Below the pieces are notes generated by a model. It was not told the DNA's origin. It did not search any database and saw only the letters and a program-made list of their open reading frames with translations. The translations under genes and the position numbers were made by a program. DNA of 64,000 nt from Sulfitobacter dubius (lineage in GTDB: Bacteria > Pseudomonadota > Alphaproteobacteria > Rhodobacterales > Rhodobacteraceae), in NCBI RefSeq assembly GCF_900113435.1, contig NZ_FOPG01000004.1:124001-188000 (forward strand). The letters run 5' to 3'. The number at the start of each line of letters is the position of its first letter. The stretch's first letter is position 1. Below, one piece after another: positions 16,933 through 24,806 of the stretch.

Positions 16933-16988
16933 GGTTAAGCTAACCTACGGCCGACAATGCGGGATTTTGGCGTAGTTCTCTAGGAGAA
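16933..16988. repeat. Two 13-base palindromes downstream of repC
   Basis: GGTTA-AGC-TAACC (16933-16945) and TTCTC-TAG-GAGAA (16976-16988) both have perfect five-base arms around three bases. They lie in the 143-base gap after repC. RepABC replicons often carry RepB-binding palindromes close to the operon, so one of these may be the partition site; the second is AT-poor and may be a weak transcript end. Confidence 0.42.
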
Positions 16989-17055
16989 TCCAGCCCTTAT
17001 ACTTCACCATCGAAGGATCCGCAGCTAAGTTGCTCAGAGTTTCTCGGGATAGCCC

Positions 17056-19014
17056 ATGACCTCCGTTCGCCTGCGCTTGCTGATTCTTGCTCTGACGCCG
17101 CTCATCGTGTTGATGCCCCTGCTGCTTATCTTGGGTATGTCGCGCTGGACGGCGGATTACGACAAAGTGCTCATCGCGAATGTCGAAAGCGAGCTGAAGA
17201 TCGCAAGCCAATACCTCTCGCGGTTACTTGGGCGGACGGGGAATGAATTGGATGCCGTTGCAAGATCAGTCGAATTTAGCCGCTGGTTGAACCGCCCCGG
17301 TGCAGACCAAGTCGCGTTTTTTACAGACACCCGCGAACGGCTAGGTTTGGATTTCTTGGAGTTTCTTCCAATGGAAACAGCGGTAGAAGCCGGGGAAAAT
17401 TGGCCAGTGATCGCGCAGGCCACGCGTGGGATCAGCGGCGCAGAGATTGACGTATTCAGCAATGCACGGCTGGCAACTTTGGAAGACGCTTTGGCGGTTC
17501 GCGCCAAAGTACCCCTAATCGACACACCGGCAGCCGAGCCCACAAATCGCGAGATTGAGGATCGCGGAATGGTGGTTCACGCAGCAAGCCCGGTTAATCT
17601 GTCCGGTACGCAGGGCGTATTGGTGGGTGGGATGCTCTTAAACCGCAACCTCGATTTCATCGATACCATTAACGATCTTGTTTACCTCAATGCCGTGACC
17701 GGGGGGGACCGACAGGGCACCGCCACGCTTTTCCTCGATGATCTACGTATCTCTACCAACGTGCGCCTTTTCGAGGATGTGCGCGCCCTTGGCACCCGTG
17801 TTTCGGCAGAGGTGCGCGAGGCCGTTTTGATCGACGGGCGGACGTGGCTTGATCGCGCGTTTGTGGTGAACGATTGGTATATCTCTGGCTACCAGCCCAT
17901 CACTGACAGTTTCGGGGAGCGGGTAGGGATGCTCTATGTGGGCTTTCTTGAAGCGCCCTTTGCGCAGGCGAAGCGCGAGGCTTTCTGGTGGATGCTGGCG
18001 GCCTTCTTTGCCGTGCTGGCCCTCTCGGCGCCGGTGTTCCTGTGGCTGGCGCGGGGAATCTTTTCGCCGCTTGAACGGATGACAAAGGTCATGCATCGCG
18101 TCGGCAAGGGAGAGCTTTCGGCGCGGATCGGGCCGGTGCCCGCGCGAGACGAGATCGGCGCCGTGGCGCATCACCTAGATTGGTTGCTGGAGCAGGTCCA
18201 AGAACGCGACCGGCAGTTGCGCAGTTGGAATGATGAGTTGAACCAGCGGGTGGATCAGCGCACCGCCGAGCTGCGCGAGGCGAACGAGAAGTTGGAGCAG
18301 ACATTCCGGCAGTTGGTGATGAGCGAGAAGCTCGCCTCCATCGGGGAGATCACCGCCGGGGTCGCCCATGAGATCAACAACCCGGTTGCGGTGATCATGG
18401 GCAATGTCGATGTCATCCGTCAAATCTTGGGCCATGATGCCGAGCCGGTGGCGACGGAACTGGCGTTGATCGACCGGCAGGTGTCGCGGATTGAGGTGAT
18501 CGTCGGCAAGCTGCTAAAGTTCGCAGCCCCGTCCGAATTTTCTGACTGTGAACATAATATCGCCTTGCGACCCTTGGTGCAGGACTGCCTCGTGCTCGTC
18601 GATCACCTTATCAGCCGGGGCGGGATTGAGGTGCATTGCGACTTTGAAGAGGTACCGCCGGTGCGGGCGGACTCGGGCGAGATACAGCAGGTCGTGGTGA
18701 ACCTCGTGGTCAACGCCGTGCAGGCAATGCAGGGGGCTGGGCGGTTGGAGTTGTATCTGGCACCTGCGGATCGCGACGGCGTGGCGCTTTCGGTTCATGA
18801 CAGCGGGCCCGGGGTGCCGGAAGCGTTGCTGCCCTCGCTCTTTGATCCATTCTTTACCACCAAACCGGGGGAGGGGACGGGCTTGGGCCTGTCGATTTCT
18901 CAGACGCTGATTCAGCGGGCTGGGGGGATCATCACGGTCCGCAATCGGGCCGAGGGGGGCGCGGCTTTTACCGTCTGGCTGCCGCAGGCTTCGGAGGACG
19001 GGGTGGAGCCCTGA
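17056..19014 (+). CDS. Membrane sensor histidine kinase (Cache-HAMP-HisKA-HATPase)
   Basis: A 652-residue sensor kinase. Membrane segments lie at about residues 8-28 and 310-333, enclosing a periplasmic Cache-like sensor of some 280 residues. A HAMP linker (about 333-385) and a coiled coil (385-425) lead to the HisKA domain with phospho-acceptor His438 in GVAHEINNPVAVI. The ATP-binding domain shows VVNLVVNAVQAM, HDSGPGVPE and GTGLGLSIS. Such kinases often sense small organic anions and pair with an NtrC-type regulator, but no response regulator gene is in this window, so it is an orphan here. Confidence 0.9.
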   Translation: MTSVRLRLLILALTPLIVLMPLLLILGMSRWTADYDKVLIANVESELKIASQYLSRLLGRTGNELDAVARSVEFSRWLNRPGADQVAFFTDTRERLGLDFLEFLPMETAVEAGENWPVIAQATRGISGAEIDVFSNARLATLEDALAVRAKVPLIDTPAAEPTNREIEDRGMVVHAASPVNLSGTQGVLVGGMLLNRNLDFIDTINDLVYLNAVTGGDRQGTATLFLDDLRISTNVRLFEDVRALGTRVSAEVREAVLIDGRTWLDRAFVVNDWYISGYQPITDSFGERVGMLYVGFLEAPFAQAKREAFWWMLAAFFAVLALSAPVFLWLARGIFSPLERMTKVMHRVGKGELSARIGPVPARDEIGAVAHHLDWLLEQVQERDRQLRSWNDELNQRVDQRTAELREANEKLEQTFRQLVMSEKLASIGEITAGVAHEINNPVAVIMGNVDVIRQILGHDAEPVATELALIDRQVSRIEVIVGKLLKFAAPSEFSDCEHNIALRPLVQDCLVLVDHLISRGGIEVHCDFEEVPPVRADSGEIQQVVVNLVVNAVQAMQGAGRLELYLAPADRDGVALSVHDSGPGVPEALLPSLFDPFFTTKPGEGTGLGLSISQTLIQRAGGIITVRNRAEGGAAFTVWLPQASEDGVEP

Positions 19015-19031
19015 GCGCAGCATAGCGCTCA
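19012..19031. terminator. Hairpin between convergent kinase and peptidase genes
   Basis: TGAGCGC (19012-19018) and GCGCTCA (19025-19031) form a perfect seven-base stem that includes the kinase stop codon, with a six-base loop. It separates two convergent genes and could end transcripts from both sides; there is no U-run. Confidence 0.5.
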
Positions 19032-19044
19032 GGGGGGAGGGGCT

Positions 19045-20097
19045 TCAGGCGGCCTTGCCGTCGAACCCTTCGAGATAGGCCACAAGGATATCCAGCGCCG
19101 CCTGTAGATCGCTTTTCGAGACCATCTCGGTCACCGTGTGGATGTAACGGGTGCCGACCACGATCCCTACAGCCCGCGCGCCTGCGGCGGCCTGCTGAGC
19201 CGCAGCGCCGTCTTGTCCACCGGCGGCGAGCATGGTGCGCTGGAAGGGGATGTTGCGCGTTTGCGCGAGTTTCTCAATCTCGCTGACAAGGCCCACATCG
19301 GCGATAAAGCTGCTGTCGCGCACGTGCAGGCCAAACCCTTTGCCAAGGCGTGTGGTTGCCATGTGATCCGGCACACCGGGCGTATCGCAGGCGAGTGTTG
19401 TGTCGATGCCCAGCCCGATATCAGGCTGCACCTTATAGGCCGCTGTACGCGCGCCACGCAGGCCGACTTCCTCCTGACAGGTGAAGGCCACGTGAATTTC
19501 CGCTCCGCGACCTTTGTCGGCCAGTTTGCGGATCGCTTCGATCCCGAGCCAGCAAGCCACCCGGTTGTCGAGCGCTTTGGACACGAACTGATCGCCCATC
19601 TCTAGGAAGGGCTCATCCATCACCACGAAGTCACCGACCTTCACGATATCCTTGGCCTTTTCGCCCAGTCCCAGATCGACGAAGAACTCCGACACTTCGG
19701 GAATTTTCTTGCGGTCTTCGGCAGAAGAGATGTGAATGGGCTTACCGCCGGGGTTCATCACGCCTTTCAGATCGCCCTGATCGGTACAGACCAACACACG
19801 GCGCGAGAAGAGGTTGCGCGGATCGAACCCGCCGACGGGTTGAAGATAAAGGAACCCGTCTTTCGACACATGGCTGACCAGAAAGCCGATCTCGTCCATA
19901 TGGCACAGCAGCATGATGCGCGGGGCTTTGTCGGCATTCGCATCCGCATCACGACGGCAGAGCAGGGAGCCCATTGCGTCGGTCTCTACGTGGTCGAACA
20001 ACCCTTCGATCTCGCGGGTGATCAGATCGCGCACGCGGTGCTCGCGCCCCGGCACGCCGGGGGTTTCGCAAAGGTCTTTCAGTAGGTCGATGTTCAT
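19045..20097 (-). CDS. M42-family metallo-aminopeptidase
   Basis: A 350-residue cytoplasmic zinc/cobalt peptidase of the M42 (FrvX/glutamyl aminopeptidase, endoglucanase-M-like) family. Metal and catalytic residues are visible in LLCHMDEIGFLV, SKALDNRVACWLG, the acidic pair in TCQEEVGLRGA, the Asp of GIDTTLACDTPG and the late His in GTRYIHTVTEM. It probably trims short peptides. It follows the first TRAP operon on the same strand, but a hairpin at 20136-20165 separates them, so it may have its own promoter. Confidence 0.9.
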   Translation of the reverse strand: MNIDLLKDLCETPGVPGREHRVRDLITREIEGLFDHVETDAMGSLLCRRDADANADKAPRIMLLCHMDEIGFLVSHVSKDGFLYLQPVGGFDPRNLFSRRVLVCTDQGDLKGVMNPGGKPIHISSAEDRKKIPEVSEFFVDLGLGEKAKDIVKVGDFVVMDEPFLEMGDQFVSKALDNRVACWLGIEAIRKLADKGRGAEIHVAFTCQEEVGLRGARTAAYKVQPDIGLGIDTTLACDTPGVPDHMATTRLGKGFGLHVRDSSFIADVGLVSEIEKLAQTRNIPFQRTMLAAGGQDGAAAQQAAAGARAVGIVVGTRYIHTVTEMVSKSDLQAALDILVAYLEGFDGKAA

Positions 20098-20135
20098 GCT
20101 GGCCTCATCCTTGGTGATTTGGCCGCACTATCGCG

Positions 20136-20165
20136 CCGCGCCTGCCGAAGTGCAAACAGGCGCGG
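20136..20165 (-). terminator. Terminator-like hairpin after dctM
   Basis: CCGCGCCTG (20136-20144) pairs perfectly with CAGGCGCGG (20157-20165) around a 12-base loop. It lies 17 bases after the dctM stop and before the M42 gene start, both on the minus strand. Confidence 0.55.
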
Positions 20166-20181
20166 CGGTAGGGTAGGGGGG

Positions 20182-21495
20182 TTACATTTGCCCCGGTAGA
20201 AAAAGCACCAGCGCGGGGAAGATCAGCAGCAGGATCAGCCGCAGGATATCGACCAGCCAAAACGGCGTGACGCCGCGAAAGATCGTGCCGGTGGAAACAT
20301 CACCGACGACGCCTTTGAGGACAAAAACGTTCAGGCCCACGGGCGGTGTGATTAGGCTGATCTCAGTCACCACGACGACGATGATGCCAAACCACACCGG
20401 ATCGAAGCCAAGGCTCGTGACCAGCGGGAAGAAGATCGGCACCGTCAGCAGCAGCATCGACATGCTCTCGAAAATACAGCCAAGCGCGATGTAGATCACG
20501 AGGATCAACCCCATGACCACCCAAGGCCCGAGATCGAGCGCTGTGACGGTTGCCAGCAGCCCTTCGGGCAGGCCCGCGAGGTTCACGAAGTTTGAGAAAA
20601 TCCACGCGCCGATCAGCACCGAGAAAAGCGAGGCGGAGGTGAGCGTGGTTTCCTCCAGCACCTCACGCAGTCCGGCCCAACTGAGCCCGCCACGTGCCCA
20701 AGCGATCAGGAACGCACCTGCAGCCCCCATACCCGCGGCCTCGGTCGGGGAGAAGGCGAGGTGGATCGGCCAGAAGTCCAAGACCCCATAGAGCCCGCCG
20801 ATGACCAGCGCAAAAAGCGCCAGCACCGACCAGACGTGGTTAAGCGCGCGCAGCCGCTCACCCCATGTGGCGCGGGGGCCAGCGGGGCCTGCCTCGGGGT
20901 TCATGGCGACGGAAAAGCGCACCGCGCAGAGATAGAGCAGGATGCCAAGCGCGCCGGGTACGATGCCCGCGATAAACAGCGCGCCAATCGATGTCTCAGT
21001 CAGCAGCCCATAGATCACAAGGATCACCGACGGCGGGATCAGGATGCCGAGCGTGCCGCCAGCGGCAATGGATGCGGTCGAAAGGCTGTCAGCATAACCG
21101 TATTTGCGCATCTCTGGCATGGCGACCTTGGACATGGTCGCCGCCGTGGCCAAGGAAGAGCCACAGATCGCCGCAAAGCCCCCGCAAGCGACGATGGTGG
21201 CCATGGCCAAGCCGCCCCGGAAGTGGCCCAAAAATGCGTTGGAGACTTGGTAAAGCTCACGGCTGATGCCGCCTTTGTTGACGAAAAGCCCCATCAGGAT
21301 GAAGAGCGGGATCACCGATAGCCCGTAGTCTTGGCTGGTGTCGATGATCAGCCGCGACACCATGGAGATCGATGCGCGGTAGCTGGTTTCATAGACCAGC
21401 CCGATCATCCCGACGAGACCCATGGCAAAGGCAATCGGCAGGCGCAGCAAGACGAGGACGAAAACGGCGGCAAAGCCGATGGCAGATGCGATCAT
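20182..21495 (-). CDS. dctM: TRAP transporter large permease (DctM), first system
   Basis: A 437-residue inner membrane protein with about twelve hydrophobic segments, the transport subunit of a sodium-driven TRAP system. Family marks include FAMGLVGMIGLVYETSY, VIPLFILMGLFVNKGGISREL and IPPSVILVIYGLLTETSIGALFIAGIVPG (quoted in part), and SLITPPVGLNVFVLKG near the end. It overlaps dctQ by four bases. The MarR-controlled promoter region upstream of dctP suggests the substrate is the same organic acid used by the Rieske operon. Confidence 0.93.
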   Translation of the reverse strand: MIASAIGFAAVFVLVLLRLPIAFAMGLVGMIGLVYETSYRASISMVSRLIIDTSQDYGLSVIPLFILMGLFVNKGGISRELYQVSNAFLGHFRGGLAMATIVACGGFAAICGSSLATAATMSKVAMPEMRKYGYADSLSTASIAAGGTLGILIPPSVILVIYGLLTETSIGALFIAGIVPGALGILLYLCAVRFSVAMNPEAGPAGPRATWGERLRALNHVWSVLALFALVIGGLYGVLDFWPIHLAFSPTEAAGMGAAGAFLIAWARGGLSWAGLREVLEETTLTSASLFSVLIGAWIFSNFVNLAGLPEGLLATVTALDLGPWVVMGLILVIYIALGCIFESMSMLLLTVPIFFPLVTSLGFDPVWFGIIVVVVTEISLITPPVGLNVFVLKGVVGDVSTGTIFRGVTPFWLVDILRLILLLIFPALVLFLPGQM

Positions 21496-21995
21496 GTGGC
21501 AGAGTCCAAAAGTTGCGGCGCAAAGAGGCGCAAAAGCCCGCGCAGGATCAGCACAACAGCGGTGAGGTAGGTCATCACCGCGATAAACATGCCGATGTAA
21601 AAGGTCGGAATTTGAAGGTATTCGGTCACGTCGCCATAGCTCAGCGCGCGGTAGGCCAGATCAATGACCCGACCCGCAGGAAACCACAGCATCGCCCCGC
21701 AGGCCAGCGTAATCAGCCCGTCGCGCCAACGTTGCAGGCCCCAGCTTTCAAACGGGCCATCCAGCAGGTCTGCGGCGATATGGCCTTCGCGACCAGACAG
21801 GACAGGCAAAGCAGAGAAAACGATCAGCGCAATCCCGATGCGGATCAACTCGGTCGCGGCTTCGATCGGGGCATTAAAGACCGAGCGCATGATAACGTCG
21901 GCAAAAGTGAGGACCATCAGCGCAAACAGCGCAAGCGAGGCCATTGTCATCGGCAACGCGGCGAGGCTGGTGGTTAGTCGGATTAAACTGCGCAT
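21492..21995 (-). CDS. dctQ: TRAP transporter small permease (DctQ), first system
   Basis: A 167-residue membrane protein with four predicted helices and the DctQ-type pattern (LFALMVLTFADVIMRSVFN, AATELIRIGIALIVFSALP). The ATG at 21993-21995 has AGGGA six bases upstream and is preferred over a TTG twelve codons earlier. It overlaps dctM and follows dctP after a hairpin. Confidence 0.9.
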   Translation of the reverse strand: MRSLIRLTTSLAALPMTMASLALFALMVLTFADVIMRSVFNAPIEAATELIRIGIALIVFSALPVLSGREGHIAADLLDGPFESWGLQRWRDGLITLACGAMLWFPAGRVIDLAYRALSYGDVTEYLQIPTFYIGMFIAVMTYLTAVVLILRGLLRLFAPQLLDSAT

Positions 21996-22012
21996 GGCGG
22001 TTCCCTGGCTGA

Positions 22013-22038
22013 GGGCCGATTGCAGTGGCAACCGGCCC
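22013..22038 (-). terminator. Intercistronic hairpin between dctP and dctQ, first system
   Basis: GGGCCG (22013-22018) pairs with CGGCCC (22033-22038), and an inner TTGC/GCAA pair extends the stem to ten pairs around one mismatch, with a four-base loop. It sits in the 59-base gap after dctP and probably gives more binding protein than permease by attenuation or by protecting the dctP message end. Confidence 0.6.
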
Positions 22039-22054
22039 CTTTTGGCGGTGGGGG

Positions 22055-23074
22055 TTACTGGCTGGCCTTCGCCATTTCCTCACGCATCATCTCATAGGCG
22101 GCCTGACCATCCACGCCTGCCGCGTCGAGTTCGGCAATCACCTTGTCACGCACCTTGGCGGCCATTTCGGCAAAGCGGGCCTGATCCTCTTCCGAGGCCG
22201 TGACGATCTTGTTGTCGCCCGCGGCCTCGGTCGCCTCACGCGCGTCCACGTCGCTTTGATCCCAGACGGCACCCATCATGCGGCTTGCAGTTTCGCCAAA
22301 GACTTCGCTGTCGAGCTTTTGCTGCACGTCTTCGGGCAGGCTGTCGAAGGTCTCTTGGCTCATGATGACCGAGAAGGACCCGCGGTAGAAACCACCGGGC
22401 ATTTCATAGACGTTCTTGGCCACTTCGTTGAGCTTGAAGCTGATCCGCTCGCCCATGTTCATGGCCACCGCATCGGCGGCCCCGGAATCGAGTGTTTCGT
22501 AAACCTTGGGCGCGGGCACTTGAATGCCGACGAGGCCAAGCTCCGCCCCCACATCCGCCGAAACACCGCCCCCGAGACGGGTTTTCAGCCCTTGCAGATC
22601 GTCGAGGTTGTTCACCTCTTTGTTGGAGTGGATTTGCCCCGGGCCGTGGGTTGTGAGCGCGATGACCTTCACGCCGCGGTGCTCGTCCAATTCAGACAGC
22701 ATCGCCTCATGCACACGCCAATGGGCGACCGATGCAGCCTCGGCGTTGCCTTCGTATCCGGGGATTTCCACCAGTTTCGTGCCGACGAAACGACCGGGCG
22801 TGTAGCCATGAAATAGGATCGCGATATCGGCGGCTCCGTCCAGCAGCAGATCCATCTGCGCGGGTGGCGGGGCGAGGCCGTTTTTCAACTCGGTCTCGAT
22901 CAGCCCATCGCTGGCCTCGGCCATCATGTCGGTTAGTTGGGTGAACATGCCGGTGTTGACCGGGTGGCTGGGCGGCAGCCATGTGGAAATGGTCAGCGTC
23001 TCGGCAGCAAAAGCGCCGGTCGCGGTGCAGAGCGCAAGCGCACTGGTCGTGAGAAACTTGGTGAATTTGGTCAT
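22055..23074 (-). CDS. dctP: TRAP transporter substrate-binding protein (DctP), first system
   Basis: A 339-residue periplasmic binding protein with a signal peptide (MTKFTKFLTTSALALCTATG, cleavage after AFA). TRAP features are the start LTISTWLPPSHPVNTGMFTQ, the ADIAILFHGYTPGRF region, LTTHGPGQIHS and KTRLGGGVSADVGAELG, where an Arg normally holds a carboxylate. The ligand is unknown; the family commonly takes aromatic or aliphatic carboxylates. The ribosome site is GGAGGAG. A MarR-type operator copy lies 67 bases upstream. Confidence 0.92.
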   Translation of the reverse strand: MTKFTKFLTTSALALCTATGAFAAETLTISTWLPPSHPVNTGMFTQLTDMMAEASDGLIETELKNGLAPPPAQMDLLLDGAADIAILFHGYTPGRFVGTKLVEIPGYEGNAEAASVAHWRVHEAMLSELDEHRGVKVIALTTHGPGQIHSNKEVNNLDDLQGLKTRLGGGVSADVGAELGLVGIQVPAPKVYETLDSGAADAVAMNMGERISFKLNEVAKNVYEMPGGFYRGSFSVIMSQETFDSLPEDVQQKLDSEVFGETASRMMGAVWDQSDVDAREATEAAGDNKIVTASEEDQARFAEMAAKVRDKVIAELDAAGVDGQAAYEMMREEMAKASQ

Positions 23075-23088
23075 TTTGGGCTCCTCCC

Positions 23089-23104
23089 CATATCGTTCGA
23101 TATG
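23089..23104. repeat. Perfect palindrome in the dctP leader
   Basis: CATATCG (23089-23095) and CGATATG (23098-23104) are perfect arms around TT, placed just upstream of the dctP ribosome site. It may be a second regulator site or an RNA hairpin affecting translation. Confidence 0.45.
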
Positions 23105-23137
23105 CCTTGGCGGGGTTCTCCCAAACCCGTGTCGCCA

Positions 23138-23157
23138 AGTATATGTTTTTTCATGTA
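23138..23157 (-). promoter_or_regulatory. dctP promoter element with MarR-type operator (copy 2)
   Basis: On the minus strand the 17-base site TACATGAAAAAACATAT (23157 to 23141) is followed by a -10 like TATACT (23143 to 23138) that overlaps it by three bases. The site is 15/17 identical to the operator at 23805-23821, pointing to control by the same regulator. Confidence 0.62.
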
Positions 23158-23212
23158 TTCACATTTAGAGCACGATTGGAACCGTTTTTTATGGCCAGAG
23201 CAAGGGGGGCAT

Positions 23213-23707
23213 TCAGCCCTGTGTATCCGCCGAGCCATCCAGTGCCGCGAGCAGGGATTTCAGTGCCGGTTTCAAATGCGCGCCCTCATTGCCCTTGAGC
23301 ATTTCGATCAAAGCGGCCTCATGACGCCGCGCTTGGGGCACCAGTTCAGCGGCCAGCGCGCGGCCCGCATCTGTCAGATAGACCCGCACGCGGCGGCCAT
23401 CGGCGGGATCACTGCGGCGGATCAAGAGGCCGCGCTCCTCCATCTGGGCGATGATTCGTGTAAGCCGTGATTGCTCGGCCAGCGCTTGCCGAGCCAACTG
23501 CGTGATCATCGCGCCATCGGTGTCTGAAAGACAGGCCAATACGCGCCATTCCGGCACCCGCAGCCCCGCCTTGCGCACCTGCGCGTGGAACTGTGCGCTC
23601 GCCACGTCGCTGGCCGCCGCCAACAAGTAGAGCAGATAATCGGAGACGAATCCCCCCTCAGGGCCCGTGTCTTTGTCAGAGGTTGCGTCGGTCTTTTGTT
23701 GCGTCAC
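23213..23707 (-). CDS. MarR-family regulator of the Rieske/TRAP catabolic genes
   Basis: A 164-residue winged-helix regulator. The recognition region is MITQLARQALAEQSRLTRII, and the wing is SDPADGRRVRVYLTDAGRAL, both typical of MarR. It starts with GTG. It is flanked by two near-identical 17-base operators: one in the shared promoter region with the divergent oxygenase operon, one upstream of the dctP operon. It is therefore probably a repressor released by the pathway substrate or its CoA ester (inference). Confidence 0.9.
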   Translation of the reverse strand: MTQQKTDATSDKDTGPEGGFVSDYLLYLLAAASDVASAQFHAQVRKAGLRVPEWRVLACLSDTDGAMITQLARQALAEQSRLTRIIAQMEERGLLIRRSDPADGRRVRVYLTDAGRALAAELVPQARRHEAALIEMLKGNEGAHLKPALKSLLAALDGSADTQG

Positions 23708-23793
23708 ACCTGTTAACCCTTTGACGGAAAGAGGGCTCTTTGCACCTCGGCTTTCCTAAATGGCGGGCAAATTCGCACTTGGCAAGAAAACCC

Positions 23794-23822
23794 TTGACCA
23801 AAACTATATGAAAAATCATATT
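23794..23822 (+). promoter_or_regulatory. Promoter of the Rieske operon with MarR-type operator (copy 1)
   Basis: TTGACC (23794-23799) and CATATT (23817-23822) are 17 bases apart and head the plus-strand operon. Between and over them lies TATATGAAAAATCATAT (23805-23821), containing perfect arms ATATGA and TCATAT around AAAA. A minus-strand -10 (TATAGT, overlapping the same site) could serve marR, so binding would shut both directions. Confidence 0.68.
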
Positions 23823-23844
23823 GTTTGCCACGGGAGGATGTCAC

Positions 23845-24795
23845 ATGTCGAAGATCAACGCTATTGTGCGCGAGGTTACAGCGCTGACCGATCGCATCAG
23901 TGAGTTCCAGATCGCAGCCGCAGATGGCAGCGCAATGCCGCAGTGGGAGGCGGGGGCCCATGTGCTTTTCGATCTGCCCGACGGCGACACCCGCGCCTAT
24001 TCTCTAATCTCCTTCGACCCGATCCCCGAAGCCCCCGAAAGCTACCGCATCGCAGTCCAGCGTGAGCCTAAGGGCAAGGGCGGTTCCACCCATATGCACG
24101 GGCTGAAACCGGGGGCAGAAATCACCTGCGCCGGACCGAAGAACGATTTCCCCCTGACCCAAGGCGCGCCAGCGGTGCTGCTGGCCGGGGGGATTGGCAT
24201 CACGCCGATGATCTCAATGGCGACGACGCTTAAGGCGGCTGGTCAGGCGTTCGACTTTCACTACTCTGGCCGCAGCGCGCCGCTCATGGCCTATCGCGAT
24301 ACCCTGCGCGACAGTTTCGGCGATGCGCTGCATCTGCATTGCGATGATGACGCCACGGCGCTGGACCTCGGCGCGGTGATCGCCAGCCTCGGAGCCCATG
24401 CCCATCTCTATGTCTGCGGCCCCAAAGGGTTGATCGACGCGACCAAGGCACAGGCCGAAGCCGCGGGCATCGCCGCCGAGCGCATCCATTTCGAACTCTT
24501 CGACGCGCCGCAGGAGCAAGAGGGCGACAGCGCCTTTGAGGTCGAGTTGGCCTCAAGCGGGGAAGTCTTCACCATCCCCCCCGGCCAATCCATCATCGAC
24601 GTGCTGGAGGCCGGCGGCGTGGATGTCATGTACGACTGCCAGCGCGGCGACTGCGGCATCTGCCAATGCGATGTACTCAGCGGCACGCCCGATCACCGCG
24701 ACGTGGTTCTGTCCGAGGCCGAGCGCGCGGCAGGCAATGTCATGCAAATCTGCGTCAGCCGCGCCAAATCACCGCGCCTTGTACTCGACATCTGA
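23845..24795 (+). CDS. PDR/VanB-family oxygenase reductase (FMN, NAD, 2Fe-2S)
   Basis: A 316-residue electron-transfer protein for the adjacent Rieske oxygenase. Domain order is flavin-binding barrel (residues 1-100, with RAYSLISFDP), NAD-binding domain (LLAGGIGITPMISMA, LYVCGPKGLID) and a C-terminal plant-type ferredoxin with YDCQRGDCGICQCDV and a later MQICVSRA cysteine. This is the phthalate dioxygenase reductase/VanB order. The ATG at 23845 follows GGGAGG; an upstream in-frame ATG at 23821 is inside the operator. First gene of an eight-gene operon. Confidence 0.92.
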   Translation: MSKINAIVREVTALTDRISEFQIAAADGSAMPQWEAGAHVLFDLPDGDTRAYSLISFDPIPEAPESYRIAVQREPKGKGGSTHMHGLKPGAEITCAGPKNDFPLTQGAPAVLLAGGIGITPMISMATTLKAAGQAFDFHYSGRSAPLMAYRDTLRDSFGDALHLHCDDDATALDLGAVIASLGAHAHLYVCGPKGLIDATKAQAEAAGIAAERIHFELFDAPQEQEGDSAFEVELASSGEVFTIPPGQSIIDVLEAGGVDVMYDCQRGDCGICQCDVLSGTPDHRDVVLSEAERAAGNVMQICVSRAKSPRLVLDI

Positions 24796-24806
24796 GGGAG
24801 GAACAC

